The position numbers and the translations under genes were made by a program. Source: Chloroflexia bacterium (GTDB lineage Bacteria; Chloroflexota; Chloroflexia; Thermobaculales; Thermobaculaceae). From it: a stretch of 40,376 bases of DNA. How positions within the stretch are numbered: position 1 is the first letter of the stretch; each line of letters opens with the position of its first letter. The DNA lies in assembly GCA_030446765.1 (NCBI GenBank), contig JAUJMR010000003.1:121504-161879 (forward strand), written 5' to 3'. Shown piece after piece: positions 7,109-17,120 of the stretch. A model generated the notes under the pieces. The model was given only the letters and a program-made list of their open reading frames with translations, had not been told where the DNA came from and did no database searches.

Positions 7109-8515
7109 ATGAGCACCACATCGCAGCCGAACGATATCGATCTTGCGGACGTGTTCGCGTATGTAGACCAGCATCGCCAGGAGTTTCTCGACCGGTTGCT
7201 GGAGTACGTCCGGATGCCGAGCATCAGCGCGCACGGTGTTGGGATGGCTGAGGTCGCGGAGCACATCGCGGGGGTGGTGAGCGGCTTGGGAATGCGCACC
7301 CAGGTCCTGCCTACCGAAGGCTGGCCGATGGTGCTCGGCGAGAGCCCGCCCGTGCCTGGTGCGCCAACGGTGCTGCTATATGGCCACTACGACGTTCAGC
7401 CCCCCGATCCCCTGGAGGCGTGGGCGTCCCCGCCGTTCGAGCCGGAAGTGCGCGATGGGAGGGTATACGGGCGCGGCGTGGGCGATAACAAGGGCCAGCA
7501 TTTCGCGCAGATCATCGCGCTCGAGTCGCTGCTGGCGTGCCGCGGCGTGCTACCCTGCACCGTCAAGGTGCTGCTAGAGGGCGAGGAGGAGATCGGCAGC
7601 CCGCGAATGCCTGGTTTTGTCGCGGCGAACCGGGAGCAGCTCGCACCGGATCTGGTCATCACGAGCGACGGCCCGGTGGACGAGAGCGGACGTCCACGGA
7701 TACTGTTCGGCGTGCGCGGGGTGCTCAGCTTCGAGCTTCGGGCACGCGGGGCGAACCGAGACCTCCACTCCGGCAACTGGGGCGGTATCGCGCCGAATCC
7801 GCTCTGGACGCTCGTGCACCTGCTCGCCAGCATGAAGAACGAGCGTGGCGAGGTCACGATCGACGGCTTCTACGACGACGTGCTGCCGGGGAGCACGGCG
7901 GAACAGGCAGCGCTGGCGCGGCTGCCGGTCGACGTGGCCGGGGTGCAGGAGCGGCTGGGGATCGAGAGCCTCGACGAGCCCGTGGAGCGCGGATATCACG
8001 AGCGGCTCACCGCGTGGCCCACCTTCACGATCAACGGGCTGCACGGCGGCTACGGCGGACCGGGGTCGAAGACGGTGCTGCCCCATGAGGCGGTCGCGAA
8101 GTGCGATATCCGCCTGGTCGAGGCGCAGCGGGCCGACGACATCTTCGCGAAGGTCCGCGCCCACGTGGAGCAGCACGCGCCGGGCGTCGAAATCGTGCAC
8201 CAGAGCGCGATGGACTCGTCGAAGACGCCGATCGACTCGCCGTTCAAGGAGCCGATCCGCCGGGCGATACGGGCGGCGCAGGGCGTAGACCCGCTGCTCG
8301 TGCCCGCGATGGGTGGCAGCCTGCCGGAGTACGTCTTCACGAAGACGCTGGGCGTGCCGGCGTTCACCGTGCCTTACGCGAACGCGGATGAGGCGAACCA
8401 CGCGCCGAACGAGAACCTGGAGGTCGAGCGCTTCTTCGCGGGGATCAGGACCGGCGCGGCGATGCTCCTGTACCTCGGCGCAAGCGAGCGGGATGAGAGC
8501 AAGGGCGTACGATGA
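7109..8515 (+). CDS. M20-family dipeptidase / metallopeptidase
   Basis: The frame opens at 6755, but ATG 7109 has AAAAGGAT upstream and matches the family start (468 residues). The zinc ligands are visible: His93 in LLYGHYDVQPP, Asp126 in VYGRGVGDNKGQ, the catalytic Glu and bridging Glu in LLEGEEEIGS (about 160-161), an Asp in ITSDGP, and a C-terminal His in NADEANHAPNENL. A dimerisation domain lies between (DLHSGNWGG ... GGYGGPGSKTVLP). The closest match is the CNDP/DUG1-like dipeptidase group (M20F), which cleaves dipeptides in the cytoplasm. The gene is complete. Confidence 0.92.
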   Translation: MSTTSQPNDIDLADVFAYVDQHRQEFLDRLLEYVRMPSISAHGVGMAEVAEHIAGVVSGLGMRTQVLPTEGWPMVLGESPPVPGAPTVLLYGHYDVQPPDPLEAWASPPFEPEVRDGRVYGRGVGDNKGQHFAQIIALESLLACRGVLPCTVKVLLEGEEEIGSPRMPGFVAANREQLAPDLVITSDGPVDESGRPRILFGVRGVLSFELRARGANRDLHSGNWGGIAPNPLWTLVHLLASMKNERGEVTIDGFYDDVLPGSTAEQAALARLPVDVAGVQERLGIESLDEPVERGYHERLTAWPTFTINGLHGGYGGPGSKTVLPHEAVAKCDIRLVEAQRADDIFAKVRAHVEQHAPGVEIVHQSAMDSSKTPIDSPFKEPIRRAIRAAQGVDPLLVPAMGGSLPEYVFTKTLGVPAFTVPYANADEANHAPNENLEVERFFAGIRTGAAMLLYLGASERDESKGVR

Positions 8516-8615
8516 GCGTCCCGGATTGCGGTTCGTAGCGCCAGGCACGCAGCCCCGATGGTGTTCGCTCGACTGCAGTGCACCATTCATCCTGGGAAAG
8601 CACGCCGCTTCGAGG

Positions 8616-8630
8616 GGTGTCATAGACACC
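8616..8630. promoter_or_regulatory. Short perfect inverted repeat upstream of the phosphotransferase
   Basis: GGTGTC-ATA-GACACC lies 20 bases before the likely start of the phosphotransferase gene. It could be an operator or a small hairpin; nothing more can be said. Confidence 0.3.
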
Positions 8631-8650
8631 GGACACAATCGGATGATGCG

Positions 8651-9648
8651 TTGGGCACCCTGGTGCAACTCTTCGAAGAAACCATACGGCGGCATATCGA
8701 GCCCGCGGCGAAGGTGACCGGGTATGAATCCGTGCCGACGCCAGAGCGCGAGAGGGTCTACGGCACGGCGGCAGTGCAGCGATACGCTGTACAGTACGAT
8801 GGCCACTCAGGACGGCGAGCGACGGTGACACTTTTCGTCAAGGACGCCCCGCTCGTCGAGCGCCGGGTGCTGGAGCTGTTCAGCCGATGGGCGCAGGCAG
8901 GCGTCCCGTACAGCCATGCGCTCGACCTCACCACGGATGGACCTGTGCCGGTCTGCCAGCAGGACCTCGCCCCAGACGAAGGCCCGCCCGGAGAGGCGAT
9001 GATCCGGTCGACGGCAGATCGACTCGCTCGGATCCACCTGGCGAATGCCGGGCACGCCGATGGGCTCGCGTGGCTCCCACGAGCTGATCGTGCGTATTTT
9101 GAGGGTGGGTTTGTGCTGGGAAACTGCTGGGAGCAGTGGGATGAGACGATGCGCATCGAGCGGTTCGCGCGCGAGTGGGGCCACAAACGATCGTGGCTGG
9201 AGGCGGCGGCACAGCGGTTCCTGGCGGATATGGACCGGCTGTGGGCGGAGGGCGACTCCCTCACGCTCGTACACGCCGATCTGCATCGTGACCACATCCT
9301 CCTCCACGATGGCGAGCCCTACGTCATAGACTGGGGGCAGGCGCGCGCTCCTTCTATCTCGACCTGCCGAACTACTCCACACCTGAGCAGGCGGAGCACT
9401 ACAGGGAGGCTCTGGCGGTCCACGGCCGCCTCATCTCCCACGACCGATTCAGGGAGCGGTACGACATGGCGTGTCGGTACGTGGCGTTCAAGTACCTGGG
9501 ATACACGATGTGGGCGTACCGCAGTGGCGGCACGGCGATGGAGCACGGCCGATGGGATCTGTTCGAGACGGCGGTGGAGGGGATAGATGATCCGCGATCC
9601 GCCGGAACAATAGCGCATGTCATCCCGAACACAGTGAGGGATCCGTAG
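8651..9648 (+). CDS. Aminoglycoside-phosphotransferase-like kinase, one frameshift
   Basis: The protein has the APH/choline-kinase fold. APLVERRVLELFSRW lies in the N-lobe, and the catalytic loop is VHADLHRDHILLHDGEPYVI followed by DWGQAR. HADLHRDH replaces the canonical HGDLHxxN, and DWG is the Mg-binding motif. After DWGQAR (about 9345) the frame turns to low-complexity sequence. The next frame continues sensibly (SFYLDLPNYSTPEQAEHYRE ... MACRYVAFKYLGYTMWAYRS) to TAG 9646-9648, so one base is probably missing near 9345. The start is uncertain: the frame opens at ATG 8558, but the conserved part begins near TTG 8651 or GTG 8663 and no Shine-Dalgarno is evident. The last residues (HVIPNTVRDP) come from the palindromic repeat. 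Substrate unknown; it may not be an antibiotic kinase. Confidence 0.75.
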
Positions 9649-9684
9649 CCCATGCCACGGATTCCTCGCAGGCTCGGAATGACA
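9618..9684 (+). repeat. Dispersed palindromic repeat, copy 2
   Basis: The 67-base element runs from TGTCATCCCGAACACAGTGA to GGCTCGGAATGACA, almost identical to copy 1 over its length. It overlaps the 3' end of the phosphotransferase and supplies its last codons and stop. Confidence 0.92.
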
Positions 9685-9773
9685 AATACGCTACTGACCA
9701 GGCGGATTGCGTATCAGCTACTGGTCAGCCGCAGTTCGTATGCTATATCTCCCAGCGACCTCCGAGATGAGCC

Positions 9774-10571
9774 TCAGGACCATGAGGGAATGGGCTGTTG
9801 GATGCCATCCTCGATCCAGAGGAACCGCCCGTTCACCGCGCTCGCCTGCTCGGTCAGGAGCGAGAGGATGAGCGCGACCGCCTTCTCGGGCGGATCGCCG
9901 CCGGTCTGCTCAACGAGCCGTACCCAGCCGGAGTACGCCGCTTCGTGCGGGCCGAGCGACGCGACCTGCTCTCGGATATCCTCCCACATCTCCGTTTTCA
10001 GCTCGCCGGGGTGAATCACGTTCGCGGTGACGCCGCTGCCCGCGATCTCGGCGGCGAGGTGCCGGGTAAAGTGGTTGAGTGCGGCCTTGCTCGTGCCGTA
10101 CGCACTGTTGAGCGGGCCGGGTGTGGCGAGTGAGGCGGCGGAGCTGACGTTCACGATTCTCCCCCAGCCAGCGTCGATCATCCCGCCCACGAAGGCGCGG
10201 CACAACAGGTACGGGCCAGCGGTGTTGATGAGCAATGTCTCGACCCATCGCTCGGGCGGGCTGTCACGGATGGACCGCATCGGCCCGAACACCCCGGCGG
10301 CGTTCACGAGGATAGATGGCAGCCCGAAGGTGTCCTCGACCTCGGCCTTCAGGCCCGCGACCTGCTCGGGCGCCTGCACGTCGATTGAGTGGCAGGATGC
10401 ACAGCCACCAGCGTCCGTGATGATGCGCCCGGTTTCCCGCAGCCCCGCCTCGCCGCGGGCAACGAGCGCGACGGCGGCTCCCCGAGACGCGAGGGCGACG
10501 GCGACAGCGCGGCCCAAGCCCCGGCTCGCCCCGGTGACGACGGCCACGCGCCCGTTCAGATCGCTCTGCAT
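9774..10571 (-). CDS. SDR-family oxidoreductase
   Basis: ATG 10571 (minus strand) follows GGGAGAGGA and gives 265 residues. It has the classical short-chain dehydrogenase layout: VVTGASRGLGRAVA (TGxxxGxG, residues 13-20), LVNAAG at 88-93 for NNAG, Ser144 in VNVSSAAS, and the YxxxK pair Tyr158/Lys162 (SAYGTSKAAL). The reaction is NAD(P)-dependent oxidation or reduction of an alcohol/ketone, with substrate unknown. It is divergent from the isochorismatase gene; a TATACT -10 box on the minus strand lies at 10616-10621. It is complete, in contrast to its neighbours. Confidence 0.92.
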   Translation of the reverse strand: MQSDLNGRVAVVTGASRGLGRAVAVALASRGAAVALVARGEAGLRETGRIITDAGGCASCHSIDVQAPEQVAGLKAEVEDTFGLPSILVNAAGVFGPMRSIRDSPPERWVETLLINTAGPYLLCRAFVGGMIDAGWGRIVNVSSAASLATPGPLNSAYGTSKAALNHFTRHLAAEIAGSGVTANVIHPGELKTEMWEDIREQVASLGPHEAAYSGWVRLVEQTGGDPPEKAVALILSLLTEQASAVNGRFLWIEDGIQQPIPSWS

Positions 10572-10680
10572 CCGTCCTCTCCCTGCCCGCCCAGCCATAT
10601 CGTGTTGCGGCCCCAAGTATACACCGCCCGTGTGCGCGGCTCCGTGCTAAAATTGCGACGAGCAACACGGAAGGAGCGGC

Positions 10681-11285
10681 ATGATGGCAACGACGGTCCA
10701 GGTCCCCCAGTACGATATTCACCCGGAAGTGCAGGTAGATCCGGAGAAGACGGCGCTCATCGTCGTGGACATGCAGAACGACTTCGTGAAGGAGGCGGCA
10801 CGCTTCGCGTGCCGGATGCCGAGGCGACGATTCCCCGGATACGGACGCTCCTGGACCTCGCCCATAACACCGGTATGGAGGTGGTGTACTCCCAGGACAC
10901 CCACAATGACGGCGACCCCGAATGGGAGATATGGCCCGAGCATACGCGGGAGAACACGTGGGGCTGGCAGATCGTGGATGAGATCGCGCCGCAGGAGGGA
11001 GACACGTTGCTCCGCAAGGTGCGCTACGACGCGTTCTACGGCACGCATCTCGACCACTTTCTGCGCCTGTGGGGGACGGAGACGCTGATCCTCTGCGGTA
11101 CGGTGGCGAACATCTGTGTGCACTACACCGCCGCCAGCGCCGCGCTCCGCTGGTACGATATCGTGATCCCGCGCGACGCGACATCGGCGCTCGACCCGTT
11201 CGACATGGAGAGCAGCCTGCGCCAGGCGGCGTTCCTCTTCTCCGGCAGGATCACCGAGAGCGCGGGTATCCGGGTGCAACCATAG
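10681..11285 (+). CDS. Isochorismatase-like cysteine hydrolase, one frameshift
   Basis: The start ATG 10681 (or 10684) has AAGGAG upstream. The first segment reads PEKTALIVVDMQNDFVKE with the catalytic Asp near residue 30. At 10794-10797 the frame breaks. Restoring one G in the G run gives KEGGTLRVPDAEATIPR and continues in the other frame to TAG 11283-11285. That part has the catalytic Lys (LLRKVRYDAFYGT) and Cys (LCGTVANICVHYTA), completing the D-K-C triad, so the corrected protein of about 200 residues is intact. Relatives include nicotinamidase, N-carbamoylsarcosine amidase and peroxyureidoacrylate amidohydrolase. Which amide is hydrolysed cannot be told. Confidence 0.85.
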
Positions 11286-11385
11286 GGTGACAGCGTGGCG
11301 CCCACCAGCATGCGAGGCGTGAGGCTTTGGATCAAACAGGAAGGCAGTCCTGAGCAATACGGACTCCGGCTGAACGGTGTGGCAT

Positions 11386-11450
11386 GTGACATTCCGAGCA
11401 TGCGAGGAATCCGTTCGGGCTACGGATCCCTCACTGCGTTCGGGATGACA
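11386..11450 (-). repeat. Dispersed palindromic repeat, copy 3 (inverted)
   Basis: The element runs from TGTGACATTCCGAGCATGCG through CTACGGATCCCTCACTGC to CGGGATGACA, the same sequence in the opposite orientation to copies 1 and 2. Its minus-strand translation gives the recognisable string CHPERSEGSVARTDSSHARN. The surrounding gap 11286-11587 holds nothing else I can identify except a possible half-copy (CCCTCCGAACGTTCAGGG) at 11575-11592. Confidence 0.9.
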
Positions 11451-11587
11451 TGCGATATGGTTCAACCAGATTGCGTATAACTAGACTGGCATTGGCGCCG
11501 AGCTACACTTCTGCCCATCGCACTGGTACCGTTCTGCCGGGCAGTGCCTTGCAATGCGACTCACCCGAGACCCGTCCCTCCGAACGT

Positions 11588-14500
11588 TCAGGGCAGAGTG
11601 CACGCCGCCAACATTGCCCCCACCGCCTCGGGCGGTTGCGGCTTCGCGAAATGATACCCTTGGGCCAACTCACAATGGAGCACTCGCAGATGCGCAAGCT
11701 GCTCTGCCCTCTCTACACCCTCAGCAACCACCTTGAGCCCCAAGGCATGACCCAGGGCGACCACCGCCTCTACGATTACTGTATCCTCGGGATCACGCGC
11801 CAGCCCGTCGACGAACGAACGGTCGATCTTGACCGTACTGACCGGAAATCGCTTCAGGTAGCTGAGGCTGGAATATCCCGTCCCGAAGTCGTCTATCGCC
11901 ATGCTCACGCCCAGCCCCTTCAACTTGCCGAGGGTGTCGATCGTGGAGTGTGCGTCCTCCATCGGATACTCTCCGTGATCTCAAGCTCGAGCCCGCGCGG
12001 ATCCATGTCCGTCTGTCGCAAGATCGTCCCGATCTCGTCGGCGAGGTTAGGATCGTTGAACTCCTTTGCCGAGAGGTTGACGTTTGCCTTCAGGGTGGGT
12101 CGGACGGGTACTCACGCTGCCAAGCACGAACTTGCCGGCAGGCCTCCCGGAGTACGAATCGACCGAGCGGCACAATCAGTCCGCTCTCCTCAGCTATAGG
12201 AATAAACTCTCCCGGGAGTACCAGCTCTCGATCGGGGTGCTGCCAGCGCACCAGCGCCTCCACCTCCACGATCCTGCCCGTCTCCAACTCCACCTTCGGC
12301 TGGTAGTGGACGGCGAACTCCTCACGCTCAAGGCCCCGGCGCAGTTCCGTCTCCAACTCAAGCCGGTGGATAGCATGGGCGCCCATGCGCGGATCGGAAA
12401 CCTCATGGCGCGCCTTACCCTTGGTTTTGGCTCGGTACATCGCAACGTCGGCATTGCGCAGCAGATCCATCGGGCTGTCTCCGGTCGGGGCTGCGACGAC
12501 GATGCCGATGCTGGCGCTGGTGAACACCTCCCGGCCCGCGACGTCGAACGGAGTTTGCAGCGCTTCGGCGATCCTCTCGGCCACCGCAATTGCATCGCTC
12601 GCGCTGGTGACATCCTCCAGGAGGACCGTGAACTCGTCACCTCCCAAGCGCGCCAGTGTGTCCACCGGCCGTAGACAGTCTGGAGTCGGCCGGCCACCGC
12701 CACCAGCAACCGGTCGCCCATGTCGTGTCCGAGAGAGTCGTTCACGACCTTGAAGCCATCAAGTCCAGGAACAACACCGCAACAGTCTCGGCGCGCCTGG
12801 GAGGCGGATCAGCGCGTGCTCCAGTCGGTCCAGGAACAGCGCGCGGTTCGGCAGGTCGGTCAGCGCGTCGTGGAACGCCTGGTGGCGCAGCTGCTCATCG
12901 TACACCGTGCGCTCTGTCACGTCACGGTAGTTGAGAATGATGCCACGCACGTCGGGATCGTGTAGCAGGTTCGCGCCGATACCCTCGATGTGACGCCAGG
13001 ACCCGTCCGCATGCATGGCTCGAAGTTGGACAGGTACGGTCAGTCCGGGCTCGCCTACGCATCTGGCGAACGCTGAGCGCACCTCCGGTAGGTCGTCAGG
13101 GTGAATGGTGGAGAGCTTCAAAGAGGTTCTTACCCGCCCTGTCCGCCACACGGTAACCCATCACTCGTTCCAGCGAAGAACTCTGGTACAGGATGACGCC
13201 CGCTTCATCGACGATCACGATGACGTCCGACAGGTTCTACCTCAGCGCCTTGAAGCGGTCTCGGAGAGCCGCCCTCCAGCGCCTTCTGCTCGGTAATGTC
13301 GCGGAACGCCACGACGGTGGCTACCGCCTCGGAGCCGACAACTACGGGGGAGGACGAATGGGCCAGGGAAATACGCTCCCGTCCTTGTGGGTGAAGGCAT
13401 CGTCGTGGTTGCGGTAGGTGTCGCCGGAGCGGACCGCCCCCACCAGCGGACACTCCTCCTCCGGCGCCTTAGTGCCGTCTGCTCTCTGGAAGTGGACCAC
13501 GTCGTCTATGTGCCTGCCCGACAGTTCTTCTTGAGTCCAGCCCAGCATCGACTGCCCTGCGGGGTTGAGGAAGGTGAGGCGGTACTCTGGTCGAGTGCGT
13601 ACACGCCCTCGACGAGGTTGCCTGTGAGGGTCTCGATGAAACCGAGCTGGGCGGGCTAGTTCTACCCGCTCGCTTGCGCTCGGTGATGTCGATTGACGCA
13701 CCCACGATCCCGATTGGGCGCTGCTGTGCGTCGTACACGAGCGAGTCGGTGACGTGGGCGGGGAAGGTGGTGCCGTCCTTATGGGTGGTCAGGAACTCAC
13801 CAGACTGTCCCGACTGCAGCCGCGCCATGATCTCGGCCGCTACCTGGGACTCGTCGTCAGCTCCGCGATGTTGCGCCAATACCTCCGCGCGACCGGCCAT
13901 AGATCCTCGGCGCGACCGTTCCAGTGTGTCACCACGCCGCCCATATCGGCGGCGATGACGGCGCGTGGACCTGCTCGAGCAACTGCGCCTGAAACCGCAC
14001 CTGCTCCTCTGCCTGCTCGCGCGGCGAACTCGGCATCCCTCTCGATCCGGGTCGCGATGAGGCGGGCCAGCACCTCGAGGTCCGACTGGTGCCTGGTGAG
14101 CATCGGCGCGGGATCCTGCTCGACCCGCGCACACGCGTGCCTGTACAGTGTGTCGCACGCGTGTCCTCGATCGGACAACTGCTCAGGCTCGCCGAACTCG
14201 GCATCCTCTGTCTGGGAGGCGATGCGGCTGGTCGGGTGGCTAGCACCACCGGCGAGTAGGTCCGACTGGTGTCCTTGATGAGCACCGCGGCTCGGATCGA
14301 TCGACCGCGCACCGGTAATCGTGCCGTGCAGCACCATCGCCCGTCGGTGACGACAGGACGGGCACCGCCGATGAAGCGCGTCCGTGGGGCGTCGCATCGC
14401 GCCGGGAGGGTTGTCGGCGGATGAGCATGGGTGTTCCTCGATGAGCACTGGGGCGTGATCACGGTCGGAGGATCGCGCCTCCTCTGCATGTAAGCGCGCC

Positions 14501-14600
14501 TGCGCGACAGTCGGCTCACCGCGGGGCCGCAGTCCATCAGCCTGCGCATCGTCGCGGCTGGGGCGGCCTGAACGGTCGACGTCGCGTCCGCGCGATGAGC
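11588..14600 (-). pseudogene. GAF/PAS-PAS-PAS-GGDEF-EAL c-di-GMP enzyme, many frameshifts
   Basis: Read on the minus strand, fragments in different frames line up in one order. A GAF-like end (SDLEVLARLIATRIERDAE, about 14050) comes first. Then PAS 1 (AAVIAADMGGVVTHWNGRAE and HKDGTTFPAHVTDSLVYD, IGIVGASIDITERK), PAS 2 (PEYRLTFLNPAGQSMLGWTQ ... VVAFRDITEQKALE) and PAS 3 (DGSWRHIEGIGANLL ... YRDVTERTVYDEQL). GGDEF follows ([34 protein letters not shown] near 12640, site intact), and EAL last ([47 protein letters not shown]) to the stop at 11588-11590. It would both make and break c-di-GMP under sensory control. At least six frame changes interrupt it, with few substituted key residues. The first ~450 bases are not assigned. 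Confidence 0.75.
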
Positions 14601-15690
14601 CCATTCGGGCGGAGTGGACTGTAGCGTTTGCTGCGACGCCGAGGGCGAGCGCGGACCCGTCGCGCCACTCCGCCGGCCGATAGTGGCGGGCTGGTCTACC
14701 AGTGGGTGGCGCTGGTCGCCCGCGACTCCTGGACCGCGCCGGTGGATGTACGTCGCCTCGCGCCAGGCGTAGCCGTCGAGCAGATCAAGGGATCCTGGCT
14801 GCCGCGCCGCTGTTTGTGTTCGACGCCGGATATGATCCGGTGCAGCTAAGTCAAGGGCTTGAGGACGCGGAGGCCTCTCTCCTGGTTCGGCTGCGCTCCG
14901 ACCGCTGCTTCTACGCCGACCCTGTCCTGCACAGCGCTCCTCCAACAGCACACCAGCGCGGGGACCACCACCGGTAATCAGACAAAGACTGCAGCAGCAC
15001 CATCGAACCCCGATCTCGACCTGCTGTGGCGGTCCCGATTGCGCGGTGCGGCTGGCGGCCGGAGGCTGGCTCGCGGCGTGGCCGCGGGATCACGTTTTCG
15101 GCGCTCTGGTTGCGCTGTTGAGCCTGCACGATCGGCGCACCTTGAACCTATCACCGCGTCCGCTGAAATAGACTTTCAGCCCATCCCCTGTGGGTGGTGC
15201 GTCGCCCTCTCCACTGTGGCCGCCCGCTCCACACCTGCCAATGCCCTGTTCTGACACCATCCTGACCGCCGATACTGTCCCCTCGCTCGTCCAGGCCTGG
15301 AAGCCTGGGCTGGCCTCTATGCGGCCTTGCGCCACCGCGCCATCCTCTCAAGGATGGGCTCGACGTCAGCGTCTGGCCGCCTGCGATGGACCTGGCAATG
15401 GCAAACCGATGTCGCCGGGGCACAGTGGATCTAGCGCTTGGGGCTTCGCCGTGGTGAATCTGCGACCCTCCATACGGCAACCACCGGACCTGCCGAAGGC
15501 CGCGTCCGATCGTTCAGGCACCGTCATCCTCGTTGAGGTCGCCAAGCTGCCGCAAGCCACGGATTGGCAGGCATACATCCGTCGTTTCGATCGCTATCAG
15601 CAAGCAGACCCTCAGCTGGACAATGCCCCGGCTCCGCTGGCCCGAAGGCCTGGACCTGGCTGGTCCTTGCCGTAGCGCCTGCCCTGGGAA
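14600..15690 (+). mobile_element. Degenerate DDE transposase remnants, fragments out of order
   Basis: Fragment A (about 14605-14960) reads across two frames as CDAEGERGPVAPLRRPIVAG, VYQWVALVARDSWTAPVDVR, VAVEQIKG, then PLFVFDAGYDPVQLSQGLED and LLVRLRSDRCFYADP. I recall this arrangement from a widespread DDE transposase group, with the second catalytic Asp in FDAGYD. Fragment B (about 15250-15690) carries what should be the N-terminus (DTILTADTVPSLVQAWKPGL ... LRHRAIL, DGLDVSVWP), followed directly by the C-terminus (GTVILVEVAKLPQA, DWQAYIRRFD, KQTLSWTMPRLRW, TWLVLAVAP). The N-terminal piece therefore lies after the middle piece, so this is two partial copies or one rearranged copy. No complete frame and no certain terminal repeats are seen. 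Confidence 0.75.
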
Positions 15691-15791
15691 CGTCGTCGAA
15701 TCGACAAGGCCCTACGTGCTCACCCCGGCAGTCGTTTCTCCTGACTGTATTCCAGTACACGGATCCCCGGCTGTGCACAAGCTTAGAGTTT

Positions 15792-15817
15792 CTAACAAAA
15801 CCTGACTGAGTTGTTAG
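15792..15817. repeat. Inverted repeat at the right flank of the transposase remnant
   Basis: CTAACAA (15792-15798) and TTGTTAG (15811-15817) pair around a 12-base loop. It lies about 100 bases after the transposase remnant and may be an IS end or a hairpin. No partner is seen at the left flank. Confidence 0.3.
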
Positions 15818-15930
15818 CATGGGAGGTGTGAGGCGACCACTGGCCCACTCCCATACGCTGCACGTATAGTCGCCGCCGGGCTTGCTTGGGATATACAATG
15901 GTCCTGGTATGGAGAACGGAGGCCCCACAC

Positions 15931-17103
15931 GTGACACCGCGCGTATCCGCCAAGGTTGAAACTTTCACCGAGAGCGTTATCCGCGAGATGACCCACCTCG
16001 TCGGGGCGCGGCACGGGGAGGCGGGCATTAACCTCGCTCAGGGCTTCCCCGACTTCGCCGCCCCGCAGGTCATCAAGGACGCTGCGTGCGATGCGATACA
16101 GAAGGACCTAAACCAGTACGCGATCACGTGGGGCGCGAAGGAGTTCCGCGATGCCCTTGCGGAGAAGACTCTGCGATTCACGGGCCTGGAGGTTGACCCC
16201 GAGCGCGAGGTGACGGTCTGCTGCGGCGCGACAGAGGCGATGATCGCGGCGTTGATGGCAACGCTCAACCCCGGCGATGAGGTGGTGATCTTCTCGCCGT
16301 TCTACGAGAACTACGGTCCCGATTGCGTGCTCTCCGGCGCGATACCCCGCTTCGTCACCCTCCACCCGCCCGACTGGAGCTTCGATCCCGATGTGCTCGC
16401 CGCCGCGTTCAATGACCGGACAAAGGGCATCATCATAAACACCCCGCACAACCCGACGGGCAAGGTCTTCTCCCGCTTCGAGCTGGAGTGTATCGCGGAT
16501 CTCTGCCAGCGGCATGATGCGCTCGTGTACACCGATGAGATCTACGAGCATATGACCTACGATGGGGCCGAGCATATCGCGATGGCGACCTTGCCGGGGA
16601 TGCGCGAGCGCACGATCACGGTGAATGGCCTGAGCAAGACGTACAGTGTTACCGGCTGGCGTGTCGGATATACAATCGCCCCGCCCGATATCACCGACGC
16701 GATACGCAAGGTGCACGACTTCATCACCGTGGGCGCCGCCGCGCCGCTCCAGGAGGCAGGGGCGGTCGCCCTGCGACTGCCGAATGACTACTACCGCCAA
16801 CTGCAAGCGGAGTATCTCGAGCGGCGCGACCTGCTGCTCGCCGGGCTGGAAGAGGCGGGCTTCCGCGTGTACCGGCCGCAGGGCGCGTATTACCTCATGG
16901 CGGAGATTGATCACTTTGGCATGGGGTCCGATGTGGAGTTCTCCCGCCGGCTGATCGAGGAGCACGCGCTCGCGGTCGTGCCTGGCTCCAGCTTCTATGC
17001 CGACCCGGCGTTGGGACAAACGCAGGTACGCTTCTGCTTCGCAAAGCGGCGTGAGACCCTGGAGCGCGCGGTCGACGCCCTCCGGTCGGCAGTGACAGCC
17101 TGA
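15931..17103 (+). CDS. PLP-dependent aminotransferase, class I
   Basis: The frame is open from 15886; GTG 15931 is chosen because CGGAGG lies at 15918-15923 and the product (390 residues) begins at the family's usual place. Fold-type I motifs are present: INLAQGFPDF, TVCCGATEAMIAAL, NTPHNPTGK (170-178), Asp202 (VYTDEIYEHMTYDG) and the PLP lysine Lys236 in VNGLSKTYSVTGWRVGY. GINLAQGFPDF and the Tyr-rich C-terminus (PQGAYYLMAEI) are typical of the kynurenine/methionine aminotransferase (YbdL-like) and aspartate-type group. The keto-acid pair cannot be fixed. The downstream hypothetical gene follows after 17 bases and is probably cotranscribed. Confidence 0.92.
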   Translation: MTPRVSAKVETFTESVIREMTHLVGARHGEAGINLAQGFPDFAAPQVIKDAACDAIQKDLNQYAITWGAKEFRDALAEKTLRFTGLEVDPEREVTVCCGATEAMIAALMATLNPGDEVVIFSPFYENYGPDCVLSGAIPRFVTLHPPDWSFDPDVLAAAFNDRTKGIIINTPHNPTGKVFSRFELECIADLCQRHDALVYTDEIYEHMTYDGAEHIAMATLPGMRERTITVNGLSKTYSVTGWRVGYTIAPPDITDAIRKVHDFITVGAAAPLQEAGAVALRLPNDYYRQLQAEYLERRDLLLAGLEEAGFRVYRPQGAYYLMAEIDHFGMGSDVEFSRRLIEEHALAVVPGSSFYADPALGQTQVRFCFAKRRETLERAVDALRSAVTA

Positions 17104-17120
17104 AGCAACGGAGGCGACGG

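Noticed and set aside
7574-8806. 410-codon minus-strand frame
   Set aside because: Antisense to the M20 dipeptidase, which has all catalytic motifs; no motif in the shadow.
8651-9648. Calling the APH-like kinase an antibiotic-resistance gene
   Set aside because: The fold is shared by many kinases and the catalytic loop is non-canonical; no resistance context.
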